From assembly GCA_003298465.1 (NCBI GenBank), contig QNGA01000015.1:1-64000 (forward strand): a stretch of 64,000 bases of DNA, read 5' to 3'. The notes under the pieces were generated by a model. That model searched no databases, was not told the origin of the DNA, and worked only from the letters and a program-made list of their open reading frames with translations. Within the stretch, counting starts at the first letter, position 1. Each line of letters begins with the position of its first letter. Shown here in pieces: positions 35,495 through 44,202 of this stretch. Source of the DNA: a halophilic archaeon. Lineage in GTDB: Archaea > Halobacteriota > Halobacteria > Halobacteriales > Haladaptataceae. Position numbers and translations under genes: made by a program.

Positions 35495-37978
35495 ATGACT
35501 ACCGAGAGTTCTGCGACTGACGCGGACGAATCGAGCAGCACTCGTCGTACGTTCGTACGCGCAGTTACACTGACGGCTGTCGGAGCAGACGCAGTACTGA
35601 ATCAGCCGTTGACCTTCGACGAGGAGAATCAGCTTCAATCTCCAGACAGTAGTCAGCTTGAACCAGTGGCCGACATGCCGGAGAACGTCACCCGACCGTG
35701 GATCGGCAATCAGTTTTGGAGCAATCGGTTGCAGGATTGGCGACTCCACGACGGCCGCATCGAATGTCGGCGAGGCGATCCAGAGCTCCCAATTCGCACC
35801 GTCAGTGTCCTCACTCGTGAGGTCGTTCGCAAGAACGCGCCAGGCCACATCAGCGTCACTGCCGGAATCGTCAACACCGATCAGAACACCAACGGCACGT
35901 CACAGGGAGGATTTTGCGGACTTCTGCTCGGTGTTAATCAGTCGCTCGACTATCGCGCTGCGGCGCTGGCACAGCAGTGTTCGGGAACCGGCGGTGGCTT
36001 CCTGTGCACGTTCGGGCGCGACGGCATCGCTCGCTTCCGCGAACACACGAGCACGAATTCTCCCCTTGCCTTCGCCGAACTGTCATCCGAACAACGAACG
36101 CCGGGCGAGGCGTCAGCGGGGTTCGCTCCCGGTCAACGAGTTCGTCTCGACGTCGACATCGTACCCGTAGCTGAGGACCGGTTCGACGTCCGACTCGTCG
36201 CACGCGACGCGGAGAGCGAGAGCGTGCTCTCAGAAGCAGTCCGCCGCAACGTTCCTGAATCCGATCTGCTTGGGAGTATCGCGCTCGTTTCGTCGCCGGG
36301 CCACGCCGGGACGCGCTGGTGGTTCCGCAACCTCCGAACGGGAGGCGAGAAAATTGGCCGGTTTCCCGATCGGACATTCGGACCGATCGCCGGGGCGCTC
36401 TACTCGCTGAACGGATCAGTGCTCAAGCTATCCGCCCAGTTCATGCCACTCGGTGCGAGCGAACCGCAAACGGCGGAACTTCAGTACCGTCACGTCGATA
36501 CTGACAACGAGTGGACGACTGCCGGGACGGCCGACATCGGGACTGGGCATACGGCGCTGTTTCGCGTCGAGGACTGGGATCCCACGCGGAACTGGGAGTA
36601 TCGCGTCGTCTATCAGAACGGGAGCGGAAACCGGACGACGTACCCCGGGCGAATACAGGCGGATCCGGAAACGCGCGATAACGATTGTTCGATTGGGTTG
36701 TTAGGCTGTGTTGTGCCAACTGTTCGGGGATTCCAGCGAGGTCAAAAACGGCGTGCCGCCAGCAGCCAAGTCGAGCAGATCACCCCACAACAGGCAGACA
36801 AATTCGGCCGCTACACGCCCGATAACTTCTATTTTCCGCACACGGAACTAGTACAGAACGTTCGGAAACAGGACCCCAACCTCCTCGTCTTCTCCGGGGA
36901 CCAGTACTATCAGAACAATCCAATGACTGGCCTGGATGACAAGGATCCGACGCTGGATTACCTGTACAAATGGTATCTCTGGATATGGGCATTTCGAGGA
37001 TTGACGCGGAACAGACCGACTGTTGTATTAACCGACGACCACGATATGTATCAGTCGAACCTCTGGGGGGCGAAGGGCAAGAGCGTGCCCTTCAACCGCT
37101 ACCGCCGGGGCGGATACGCCGGCAGTAGTGAGTTCATCAATCTCGTCATCCGAACGCAGTGCTGTCACAACCCCGACCCGTATGACCCGACGCCAGTTCA
37201 GCGAGGGATCTCGGTCTACTACGGTGCGTTTCGATACGGTGGCGTCGACTTCGCGATCGTAGAAAGCCGTAAGTTCAAATCACCGCCAAAGAAATCCGGC
37301 GACCGGCAATTGCTCGGAAAGCAGCAACGACGATTCCTGCAAGACTGGGGAACCCATCTCGCGAGTGGTCCAGCGCGAGTGTGTCTGACGCAGGCGCCGT
37401 TCGCCTGTATAGAGACGACGCCGGATGGACAGCCGAACAAGGATCTGGACTCCAATGGCTTTCCGAAAGAGGGTCGTGATGCTGCTGTCAAACTCTTGCG
37501 GGATGCCGGTGCGCTCGTACTGTCGGGCGATCGCCACCTCTCGACGCTCGTTCGTCACGGTATCGATACCCACACGGACGGCGTCGTCGAGTTCACCGGT
37601 CCCGCAGGCGGGACGCTCTTCCAGCGCTGGTTCGAACCAGCACAACAACTCCCCCAGAGTACTGCTAGTCCAAATACGGGATGCTTCACGGACACGTTCG
37701 GGAACAAGATTCGCGTACTAGCGGTCGCAAATCCAACGGTTTCGTACAAGCAGTTCCGAAAGCGAGTCAACAAGCGGACGCGGAGTATCGGCGACCGTCA
37801 ATGGAAGCGTGAGGGGTATGGGCTCATCCATGCCGACCATGACGCTGAACGATTCACGATCGAATGTTGGCCGTGGAACGAGGATCCGACCGCCCCAGAC
37901 GCCGACCAGTTCCCCGGATGGCCCTTCCAGCTGTCGTTCGACAACCTCGCCAGTGGGAAGTCCGCTCCTCACCGCTGA
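35495..37978 (+). CDS. Exported PhoD-like alkaline phosphatase/phosphodiesterase
   Basis: This 827-residue protein has a Tat-like leader (STRRTFVRAVTLTAVGADA, residues 15-33). Residues about 55-280 form a beta-sandwich resembling a concanavalin-type module, and about 290-400 a further beta domain (the PhoD N-terminal Ig-like part). The PhoD-like metallophosphatase core occupies about 400-760, with metal-binding motifs LLVFSGDQYYQ, VLTDDHDMYQ and LVLSGDRHLST. PhoD enzymes release phosphate from phosphodiesters such as teichoic acid or nucleic acid using Ca2+/Fe3+. It is probably outside the membrane. It is longer than typical PhoD because of the N-terminal sandwich. Confidence 0.82.
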   Translation: MTTESSATDADESSSTRRTFVRAVTLTAVGADAVLNQPLTFDEENQLQSPDSSQLEPVADMPENVTRPWIGNQFWSNRLQDWRLHDGRIECRRGDPELPIRTVSVLTREVVRKNAPGHISVTAGIVNTDQNTNGTSQGGFCGLLLGVNQSLDYRAAALAQQCSGTGGGFLCTFGRDGIARFREHTSTNSPLAFAELSSEQRTPGEASAGFAPGQRVRLDVDIVPVAEDRFDVRLVARDAESESVLSEAVRRNVPESDLLGSIALVSSPGHAGTRWWFRNLRTGGEKIGRFPDRTFGPIAGALYSLNGSVLKLSAQFMPLGASEPQTAELQYRHVDTDNEWTTAGTADIGTGHTALFRVEDWDPTRNWEYRVVYQNGSGNRTTYPGRIQADPETRDNDCSIGLLGCVVPTVRGFQRGQKRRAASSQVEQITPQQADKFGRYTPDNFYFPHTELVQNVRKQDPNLLVFSGDQYYQNNPMTGLDDKDPTLDYLYKWYLWIWAFRGLTRNRPTVVLTDDHDMYQSNLWGAKGKSVPFNRYRRGGYAGSSEFINLVIRTQCCHNPDPYDPTPVQRGISVYYGAFRYGGVDFAIVESRKFKSPPKKSGDRQLLGKQQRRFLQDWGTHLASGPARVCLTQAPFACIETTPDGQPNKDLDSNGFPKEGRDAAVKLLRDAGALVLSGDRHLSTLVRHGIDTHTDGVVEFTGPAGGTLFQRWFEPAQQLPQSTASPNTGCFTDTFGNKIRVLAVANPTVSYKQFRKRVNKRTRSIGDRQWKREGYGLIHADHDAERFTIECWPWNEDPTAPDADQFPGWPFQLSFDNLASGKSAPHR

Positions 37979-38491
37979 TGGCAGTGAACGAGAGCAAGAA
38001 TACGGGATATCGTCGAAACGGTGTACTCTGTCGAGTATACTGCCGAGCGAAGAGTGGGGTTGCGGACGAGATGCGCGATGGCATACGGCTCGGGAAACTG
38101 CCTTCGATTGGGTCGGCTCACACCGAACGGGAGGTTTCCGGCAGAGGCCCGGCCTCTAACCGATACCGGATTTCATGCTTCTCCGAGGGCGTCGATGTGG
38201 CCGTTTCCACTTCCGTTTAGTTTAGCCGGGGGCAAGACCACATTCAGCCGAATTGGCAGTGAGAATATCTGCTACAATAAACTTTCATACGTAAACAGGT
38301 CGAGAACGAGGATACGATATTTTGTTTACGGGCTGGTCGTTCGAACACCCGCGCCCCCCGTAGGGCAAGCCTCTATGCGGTCGCCTGAATCGTCGAGCGT
38401 AGACCTGCCCCGAACTCGCGAAGTTGGCAGGTTTACGTTGATGCGAAAATGTAATGAGACTGGTTCCGACGCGACCACCGTTTATTTGAAG
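37979..38491. other. Intergenic region with repeat copy and hairpin
   Basis: No gene is supported. It contains a 53-nt repeat copy at 38167-38219, and an inverted repeat with 7-nt arms (ACCTGCC 38403-38409, GGCAGGT 38426-38432). Confidence 0.4.
38167..38219. repeat. Direct repeat copy 1 (partner at 40256)
   Basis: It begins CGGATTTCATGCTTC and ends TTCCACTTCCGTTTA, both 15-nt ends identical to the copy at 40256-40309 in the same orientation; the centre diverges. It may be a small mobile-element relic. Confidence 0.6.
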
Positions 38492-39295
38492 CTATTTGCT
38501 GAATTCAGTCAGCTCTTGGTTGAGTTTCTCTTTTTCCTCGTAGAAGAGCGCGTGACCACTCTCCTCGAAGCGAACGAGCTCCGTGTTTTCGATTCCGTCG
38601 TGGAGCTTCTCTGCCGTCAGCTCAAACGGACAGGCCTCGTCGTGGACGCCGTGACAGATGAGCGTTGGAACCGAGATGTCCGCGAGGTCGGACCGAAGAT
38701 CCATCTCGCCGACCGCCTCGATAGATTCGGCCATGGCTTGCGGTGACGATTCCATGCTCATATTCTGGAGCCAATCTTTCAGCTCGGGACTCGGTGCGGA
38801 GTGAAACATCGAGTCGGCGAAGTCACTACTGACCTTCGCTCGGTCCTCAGAGCATCCCTTAGCAAGGTCCATGAATGCAGCTTCATCGATGCCTTCCGGA
38901 AAATCCGGTTTTTCAGCTAGAACAGGACTTGCAGCACCAAGCAGCGCCAATTTTGCTACGTGCTCCTCGTTATGGCGGCTCATATACCGGGTGATGACCC
39001 CTCCACCCATCGAAAAGCCTGCGAGTGTCACGTCCTCGACGTCGAGTTCGTCGAGAACTGCCTTGAGATCGTCAGCGAACATGTCGAAGTCATATGCGCT
39101 CCATGGCTTACTCGACTGTCCGTAGCCGCGAAGGTCGATACCGATACATCGGATATCCTCCCTCGGGAGTTGGATGTATTGGTATTCGAACATTCGGTGG
39201 GTCAGTGGCCACCCATGTACGAACACGACCGGTGTACCTGATCCCCAATCCTGACCGAACAATTCCACCCCTTCCTCAACTTCGATTCGGGTCAT
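38492..39295 (-). CDS. Alpha/beta hydrolase (non-haem chloroperoxidase-like)
   Basis: This 267-residue single-domain alpha/beta hydrolase has the oxyanion-hole motif VFVHGWPLTHRM, the nucleophile elbow GFSMGGG (Ser near residue 95), a likely catalytic Asp in CHGVHDEACPFE and His in ESGHALFYEE. The overall pattern resembles cofactor-free haloperoxidase/esterase enzymes. The substrate is unknown; ester or lactone hydrolysis is likely. The ATG at 39295 (MTRIEVEEGVELF) is preferred; an ATG three codons upstream (39304) is possible. It is divergent from the PAC2-family gene by about 125 nt. Confidence 0.88.
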   Translation of the reverse strand: MTRIEVEEGVELFGQDWGSGTPVVFVHGWPLTHRMFEYQYIQLPREDIRCIGIDLRGYGQSSKPWSAYDFDMFADDLKAVLDELDVEDVTLAGFSMGGGVITRYMSRHNEEHVAKLALLGAASPVLAEKPDFPEGIDEAAFMDLAKGCSEDRAKVSSDFADSMFHSAPSPELKDWLQNMSMESSPQAMAESIEAVGEMDLRSDLADISVPTLICHGVHDEACPFELTAEKLHDGIENTELVRFEESGHALFYEEKEKLNQELTEFSK

Positions 39296-39419
39296 GCTGA
39301 CCACTGGCTGGTCAACCGATGTGTATATATGTACTTTGGCATTGTTTCCGACTAATTGACTAGTTTGCTTTCACAGTAGCCAGGATAGTTTTGTAGCTGT
39401 ACAGTGTATTCTGTTCGCT

Positions 39420-40190
39420 ATGACCAATACCACCCCAACAGCACAGTTTGAAAGCGTCACCGACACGGAGGTGTCATCACCGACACTGATCGAAGGGCTT
39501 CCTGGTCTTGGCATGGTAGCCGGAATTGCAGTTGACCAAATCACGCGCCAGCTTGGTCTAAGCCACCATGGGAGTATTCGTTCCGAGGCATTCCCGCAAG
39601 TCGCAACGTTTGCTAATGGACAAATTCGAGATCCCGTTCGTGTGTATACCGGAACAGATCCAGATATCTTCACCCTGCAGAGTGATTTCGCTTTTCCACC
39701 AACCTCGATTCCGCCGCTTCGAGACTGTTTGCTGCATGAGTTAGACGTCGAATTTGACCGAGCAATTTTCCTCGTTGGTGCGCCTGCTGAGACAGAAGCC
39801 CAAATCGGACAAGTCAGAGGGATAGCAACGACAGATGACTTGGAAGCGGTTCTTTGGGATGAAGGGATCGAAGTCGCGGCTGATGTCGGGCTCATTGGTG
39901 GGGTGACCGGGGCGCTCGCCAACGCCTATTATCAGGCTGGGATTCCGACGATAGTCCTGATCGTGGACGCCCATCCTTATTTGCCTGATCCCCAAGCTGC
40001 GAAAGCAGTGATCGAGAACGCAGTTGAGCCGCTCGTTTCCTTTGACATCGACACGACTCCGCTTGAAGAACAGTCTGACCAAATTCAACAGCAGATGGAG
40101 CAGATGGCAGACCATCTGCAAGAGCTCTCTGCTCAGCAGTCGCTCGAACAGTTCCCAATTGAAACCGGCGGCCCAAGCATGTACCAATAA
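39420..40190 (+). CDS. PAC2-family protein (proteasome-assembly-chaperone-like)
   Basis: This 256-residue protein belongs to the PAC2 family. It has the opening SPTLIEGLPGLGMVAGIAVDQI, a middle DRAIFLVGAPAETEAQIGQV, and GLIGGVTGALANAYYQAGIP near the conserved Gly loop. A C-terminal coiled-coil-like tail (EEQSDQIQQQMEQMADHLQ) follows. Archaeal relatives (PbaB-type) help assemble 20S proteasomes or other complexes. Haloarchaea carry several paralogues, so the exact partner is uncertain. It stands alone. Confidence 0.82.
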   Translation: MTNTTPTAQFESVTDTEVSSPTLIEGLPGLGMVAGIAVDQITRQLGLSHHGSIRSEAFPQVATFANGQIRDPVRVYTGTDPDIFTLQSDFAFPPTSIPPLRDCLLHELDVEFDRAIFLVGAPAETEAQIGQVRGIATTDDLEAVLWDEGIEVAADVGLIGGVTGALANAYYQAGIPTIVLIVDAHPYLPDPQAAKAVIENAVEPLVSFDIDTTPLEEQSDQIQQQMEQMADHLQELSAQQSLEQFPIETGGPSMYQ

Positions 40191-40762
40191 TGGGTCTCGG
40201 CATGATCCGAAATCCCTAGCAGGATTCGTCACTATCAACCGTCTCCTGGCGGAGACGGATTTCATGCTTCCCCCGAGAGCGGCAACCCGCCGGCTTCCAC
40301 TTCCGTTTATCGCCGTAAGCAGAAGTGGAACGCACACCACCACTTCCGATGTGATCACCCATCATATCGGCTCTCACCTCTGAATACAGCATCACAAGGC
40401 GCTATAAACTACATACTGCGATATCAAATTGCCTCGAGATAGAAGATGAAACTATACCTGCTATAGAGGGGCCAGAAGGGGCGGGTTCGAAGTCTTAGTT
40501 GGTCTCGGTATCTCTGAGGAACGTCCCGAATCGGGAACCCGTGTTCAAAATTCCACCTCCGCAAGGTTTGATCGGCTAAGAGTATGTTTTCACTCGATTT
40601 CGGCATGCTTTTTCAACAACGTGAGCGTATTATCAGCAGTCATCCAGCAAGCCAGAGTCGATCGTACAACGATGTCGAATCGTACACGGGGTCACTCGAC
40701 CTACAAACGCTGGGCGATTTATCGCAAGTCAGTTCGATGGGACTCATAAGCCAAAGCCACTA
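40191..40762. other. Intergenic region with repeat copy
   Basis: No gene is supported. It contains the second copy of the 53-nt repeat (40256-40309). The remainder shows nothing recognisable. Confidence 0.35.
40256..40309. repeat. Direct repeat copy 2 (partner at 38167)
   Basis: Same ends as the copy at 38167 (CGGATTTCATGCTTC and TTCCACTTCCGTTTA). The last 12 nt also occur alone at 743-754. Confidence 0.6.
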
Positions 40763-41188
40763 TCAGAAACCTTCGGTAAAGACCCTCACCTTGCCACCGT
40801 TGGTAATGCCAACATCAATCGTTGTTTTCAGTTCGTTTTGTTTCGTACACTCTTCAAGGACGCTGTAGAGATGTGTATAGAGCTCCGGACGACAGTGCGC
40901 GATCTTGATGCCGGCCTCATCCCCATGTGAGTAGACACTGGCGACCAATTCATCAAAGCTCGTTCCCGGAGATACAGAAAATTGAATTGGCGACCGAATC
41001 GTCCGGACTAATTCTAATGTTCGACGAGCCTTCTCAATATTCTGTTCTGCTGCCCGTTCGACAGCGCTGATGTTCGAGTTGGTCGTCCCCAGTCGGTCCG
41101 CCACTTCCTGTTGTGTCTGTCCCTGCTCTCGAAGTTCGAGTACCTCAACCTGCCGTTCGGTCAGTGTCGTCGAGTCCACAGATACCAT
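40763..41188 (-). CDS. tfx: Tfx-family transcriptional regulator
   Basis: This 141-residue protein has an N-terminal helix-turn-helix (LTERQVEVLELREQGQTQQE, VADRLGTTNSNISAVERAA). A C-terminal beta-rich domain (about 75-141, SPGTSFDELVASVYSHGDE, ending GGKVRVFTEGF) follows. This is the build of Tfx, which in methanogens binds the promoter of the molybdenum formylmethanofuran dehydrogenase operon. Here it is divergent from the wtp tungstate/molybdate transporter (59-nt gap), so it probably senses Mo or W status and controls that transporter; the target is inferred. Confidence 0.87.
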   Translation of the reverse strand: MVSVDSTTLTERQVEVLELREQGQTQQEVADRLGTTNSNISAVERAAEQNIEKARRTLELVRTIRSPIQFSVSPGTSFDELVASVYSHGDEAGIKIAHCRPELYTHLYSVLEECTKQNELKTTIDVGITNGGKVRVFTEGF

Positions 41189-41247
41189 ACTGATTCAAAC
41201 AGATGTGTTTGAGATAAGCTTTTCCCTCAAACGATTCTCTACTTTGT

Positions 41248-42279
41248 ATGGCGGAGAATAGACGCCACAATACGCGTCGAAAATTTCTCCTAACTGCTAG
41301 TACAGCGGCCTTCGCTGGGATTGTGGGCTGTACTGGTGGAAGCGGTCAAGATGGTAGCCAATCGACGACGATTGCTATCCTCGCGGCAGGGAGCCTCCAG
41401 AATGCACTGGCTAACGGGCTCAAGCCCACTGTAGACGTCCCGGTTCAGATCGAGTCACACGGCTCGGCGACGGTCGCTCGTATGATTGACGAGGGGCAAC
41501 GTAACCCCGATATCGTCTCGGTCGCCGACGTGGCCCTCTTCGAGGAGCCACTATCACCCCCGTGGCACTCCGTATTCACCAGCAACTCGGTCGTCATCGC
41601 ATATAATCCGAACACAGATGGGGGGCAGCAACTTGCCGAGGCCGGTCCGGAGAACTGGTACGAACCGATAGCCAACGGGAACGTCAGCATCGGCCGAACC
41701 GACCCTGACCAGGATCCGCTGGGATATCGTACCCTCTTCGTGCTCGAACTCGCCTCAAAGTACTACGACGACGCATCGAATATAAGAAAACAGAGCCTCC
41801 ATCAGAACCAGATCTATCCCGAAACGTCGCTGCTCAGCCAGTTCGAAACTGGCTCTATCGATGCGGCAATTGCCTACCGCAATATGGCCGTCGAACGCGA
41901 TTACGAGTACATCGAGTTGCCGGACCAGATCAATTTGAGTGATCCACAGTACGCCGAGGACTGGTACGCAACAACCTCGTACACACTGCCGAGCGGCCAG
42001 GAGATTCAGGGCGGACTCATTAGCTACTGCTCGACCATTCGTCACATAAGCAATGCCGCAATCTCCGTGTTCGACGTACATACGACCGGGAGCTACCTCG
42101 AGGAACACGGATTCCTCCTGCGCGAGCAATTCCCGGACTATATCGGCGAAGTGCCACAGCGTGTCAGACAGGTAACCGATAAGTCCAACGGAGATCAGGC
42201 CAGTGAGGATCAACCCCAGCTCGGCAGTTCTAAGAAGAAGCTATCCCCGGCAGTTTCAGACATAACCGTACTGATTTGA
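41248..42279 (+). CDS. wtpA: Tungstate/molybdate ABC transporter, substrate-binding lipoprotein
   Basis: This 343-residue extracellular binding protein has a Tat leader (NTRRKFLLTASTAAFAGIVGC; Cys at about residue 28 as lipobox). A periplasmic-binding fold follows: ILAAGSLQNAL (first anion-binding strand), ESHGSATVARMIDEGQRNPD, DPLGYRTLFVLELA, GSIDAAIAYRNMA. These match WtpA/ModA-type oxyanion binders. It should capture tungstate or molybdate and deliver it to WtpBC. Its stop abuts the wtpB start (42280), and the divergent Tfx gene suggests metal-dependent control. Confidence 0.9.
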   Translation: MAENRRHNTRRKFLLTASTAAFAGIVGCTGGSGQDGSQSTTIAILAAGSLQNALANGLKPTVDVPVQIESHGSATVARMIDEGQRNPDIVSVADVALFEEPLSPPWHSVFTSNSVVIAYNPNTDGGQQLAEAGPENWYEPIANGNVSIGRTDPDQDPLGYRTLFVLELASKYYDDASNIRKQSLHQNQIYPETSLLSQFETGSIDAAIAYRNMAVERDYEYIELPDQINLSDPQYAEDWYATTSYTLPSGQEIQGGLISYCSTIRHISNAAISVFDVHTTGSYLEEHGFLLREQFPDYIGEVPQRVRQVTDKSNGDQASEDQPQLGSSKKKLSPAVSDITVLI

Positions 42280-43095
42280 ATGACAACACGCTCGGACTCG
42301 ACTCAATCGGAAACGGTGACATTCGGGCTTGACTGGCTCAGCATTGCGCTCATTCTCGGATGCGTGTTACTCCTGTACTACGTCGTGCCGATGGTGTCGC
42401 TATTTCTCTCGGTACCGCCGAGAGATATCCTTGCACGGATGAACAATCCAACCGTCATGGATTCGGCGACCACATCGTTGCTGTCGGCCTCAATCAGTAC
42501 GGTCATGGCAACACTATTCGGCTTACCGCTCGCGTATTGGCTTGCACGCACCGAGGGGTCTGTAACGAAAGTAGTCCTCGCGATCGTGGTCCTCCCGTTA
42601 GTGCTCCCCCCGACAGTCGGCGGAATCGTGTTGCTCACCGTCTTCGGCCCTGGCTCACCGCTCGGTGAAACCGCAGTCGCCGCTGGCTTCCCGCTCACTC
42701 GGTCGCTCGCCGGAGTGGTGCTTGCCCAGACGTTCGTCGCATCGCCGTTTGTGGTCGTGACGGCCAAAGCGGCGTTCGAAAGCGTCGACCAGACGCTCGA
42801 ATACGCCTCTCGGTCTCTCGGGAAGAGCCGATTGACGACCGCTCACCACGTGACGCTACCCCTAGCCGGCCCTGGCATTCTCGCCGGAGTGACGCTCGCC
42901 TTCGCGCGGGCGATCGGTGAGTTCGGAGCGACGATGATGATGGCGTACTATCCCCGGACAATGCCCGTTCAGATTTGGGTGGCGTTCATCGAACTCGGCC
43001 TGGACAACGCCTATCCGATGGCGATACTGCTGGTCGTAATCGCCGCCATGGCACTGTTGATTCTCAACACCATCGCCTCAAACCCATGGGAATGA
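42280..43095 (+). CDS. wtpB: Tungstate/molybdate ABC transporter permease
   Basis: This 271-residue permease has about six helices. The cytoplasmic EAA loop reads EYASRSLGKSRLTTAHHVTLP followed by GVTLAFARAIGEFGATMMM, as in WtpB/ModB. It forms the membrane channel with WtpC. The start (ATG 42280) directly follows the wtpA stop; the stop overlaps the wtpC start (ATGA), so the unit is tightly coupled. Confidence 0.92.
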   Translation: MTTRSDSTQSETVTFGLDWLSIALILGCVLLLYYVVPMVSLFLSVPPRDILARMNNPTVMDSATTSLLSASISTVMATLFGLPLAYWLARTEGSVTKVVLAIVVLPLVLPPTVGGIVLLTVFGPGSPLGETAVAAGFPLTRSLAGVVLAQTFVASPFVVVTAKAAFESVDQTLEYASRSLGKSRLTTAHHVTLPLAGPGILAGVTLAFARAIGEFGATMMMAYYPRTMPVQIWVAFIELGLDNAYPMAILLVVIAAMALLILNTIASNPWE

Positions 43096-44138
43096 CACTC
43101 GAACTCTCTCAATTGAGTAAAGCCTACGGCCAGTTCGACTTCGGCCCCGTGGATCTGACGGTCGATGAGAAAGTGCTCGCCGTTCTAGGGCCATCCGGAA
43201 GCGGGAAAACGACGCTGCTCTCGCTGATCGCCGGTCTCGCCAGTCCGGATTCGGGATCGATTTTGCTCAACGGGAGAGAACTGATCGGTCAGTCGCTCGA
43301 AGATCGGCATGTGGGGATGGTCTTCCAAGAGGGAGCACTCTTTCCACACATGACCGCCCGGGAGAATATCGAGTACGCGACTGCAACCAGCGATCGCGTC
43401 GACGAGCTTGCGACGCTCTTAGAACTAGGGGAGGTCCTCCACAGGAAGCCCCCGACTCTCTCTGGTGGGGAACGCCAACGAGTCGCCCTCGCGCGAACGC
43501 TGGCAACAGACCCGGACGTGTTACTCCTCGACGAGCCGTTGTCGAGCCTCGACGCGCCGATCCGGAAACGGCTCCGAGACGAACTACACAGCTTGTTCGA
43601 ATCGCTCGATATACCGATTCTATACGTCACACACAACCAGCGGACTGCGACGGCACTCGGAGACCGGATCGCCATCGTTCGAGACGGAGAAGTGGAACAG
43701 GCCGGGTCGCCGTCGACAGTGCTCACGCGGCCAACGAGTCGGTTCGTCGCCCGCTTTACCGGGAACGAGAACCTCTTCGAGGGGGCAGTGACCGACCGAA
43801 CCGCAGACGGAGCAAGGGTTCGGTTTGGCGACATCCAGTTCCAAACGACCACGTCGGATATCCCTACGTCGGCAGTGACTGTCTGTATCCATCCGTCACG
43901 GATCGAGGTCGAAGCACCCTACGTTGCTGATAGTGACCGGACGGTGAACACAGCCACAGGGACGGTTGCTCGTTGGTTGAACGAGGGGAACGAGTATCGG
44001 GTCGATATCCAGATTGAAGCGAGCTCGCTCACTTTCACGGCGAACGTTCGCCCGCCGACGTTCGAACGACTGGCTCTTGAGGACGGCTCAGAAATCAAAG
44101 TGCTAGTCTCGCAAGAGTCGATTCACCTGATTCCGTAA
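43092..44138 (+). CDS. wtpC: Tungstate/molybdate ABC transporter ATP-binding protein
   Basis: This 348-residue ATPase has Walker A GPSGSGKTT (33-41), signature LSGGERQRVALA, Walker B VLLLDEPLSS and the H-loop in LYVTHNQRTA. The C-terminal part (about 235-348) is a TOBE-type oxyanion-sensing domain, as in WtpC/ModC, which can inhibit transport when internal metal is high. The ATG at 43092 overlaps the wtpB stop; one six bases upstream (43086) is possible. It completes the wtpABC operon. Oxyanion specificity (W or Mo) cannot be told. Confidence 0.92.
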   Translation: MTLELSQLSKAYGQFDFGPVDLTVDEKVLAVLGPSGSGKTTLLSLIAGLASPDSGSILLNGRELIGQSLEDRHVGMVFQEGALFPHMTARENIEYATATSDRVDELATLLELGEVLHRKPPTLSGGERQRVALARTLATDPDVLLLDEPLSSLDAPIRKRLRDELHSLFESLDIPILYVTHNQRTATALGDRIAIVRDGEVEQAGSPSTVLTRPTSRFVARFTGNENLFEGAVTDRTADGARVRFGDIQFQTTTSDIPTSAVTVCIHPSRIEVEAPYVADSDRTVNTATGTVARWLNEGNEYRVDIQIEASSLTFTANVRPPTFERLALEDGSEIKVLVSQESIHLIP

Positions 44139-44202
44139 CTCGAGTAGTTTCGATACTTACAGTATCTTTATTAGGGTTCGAAAAAGGATAGAAATGGTAG
44201 CT

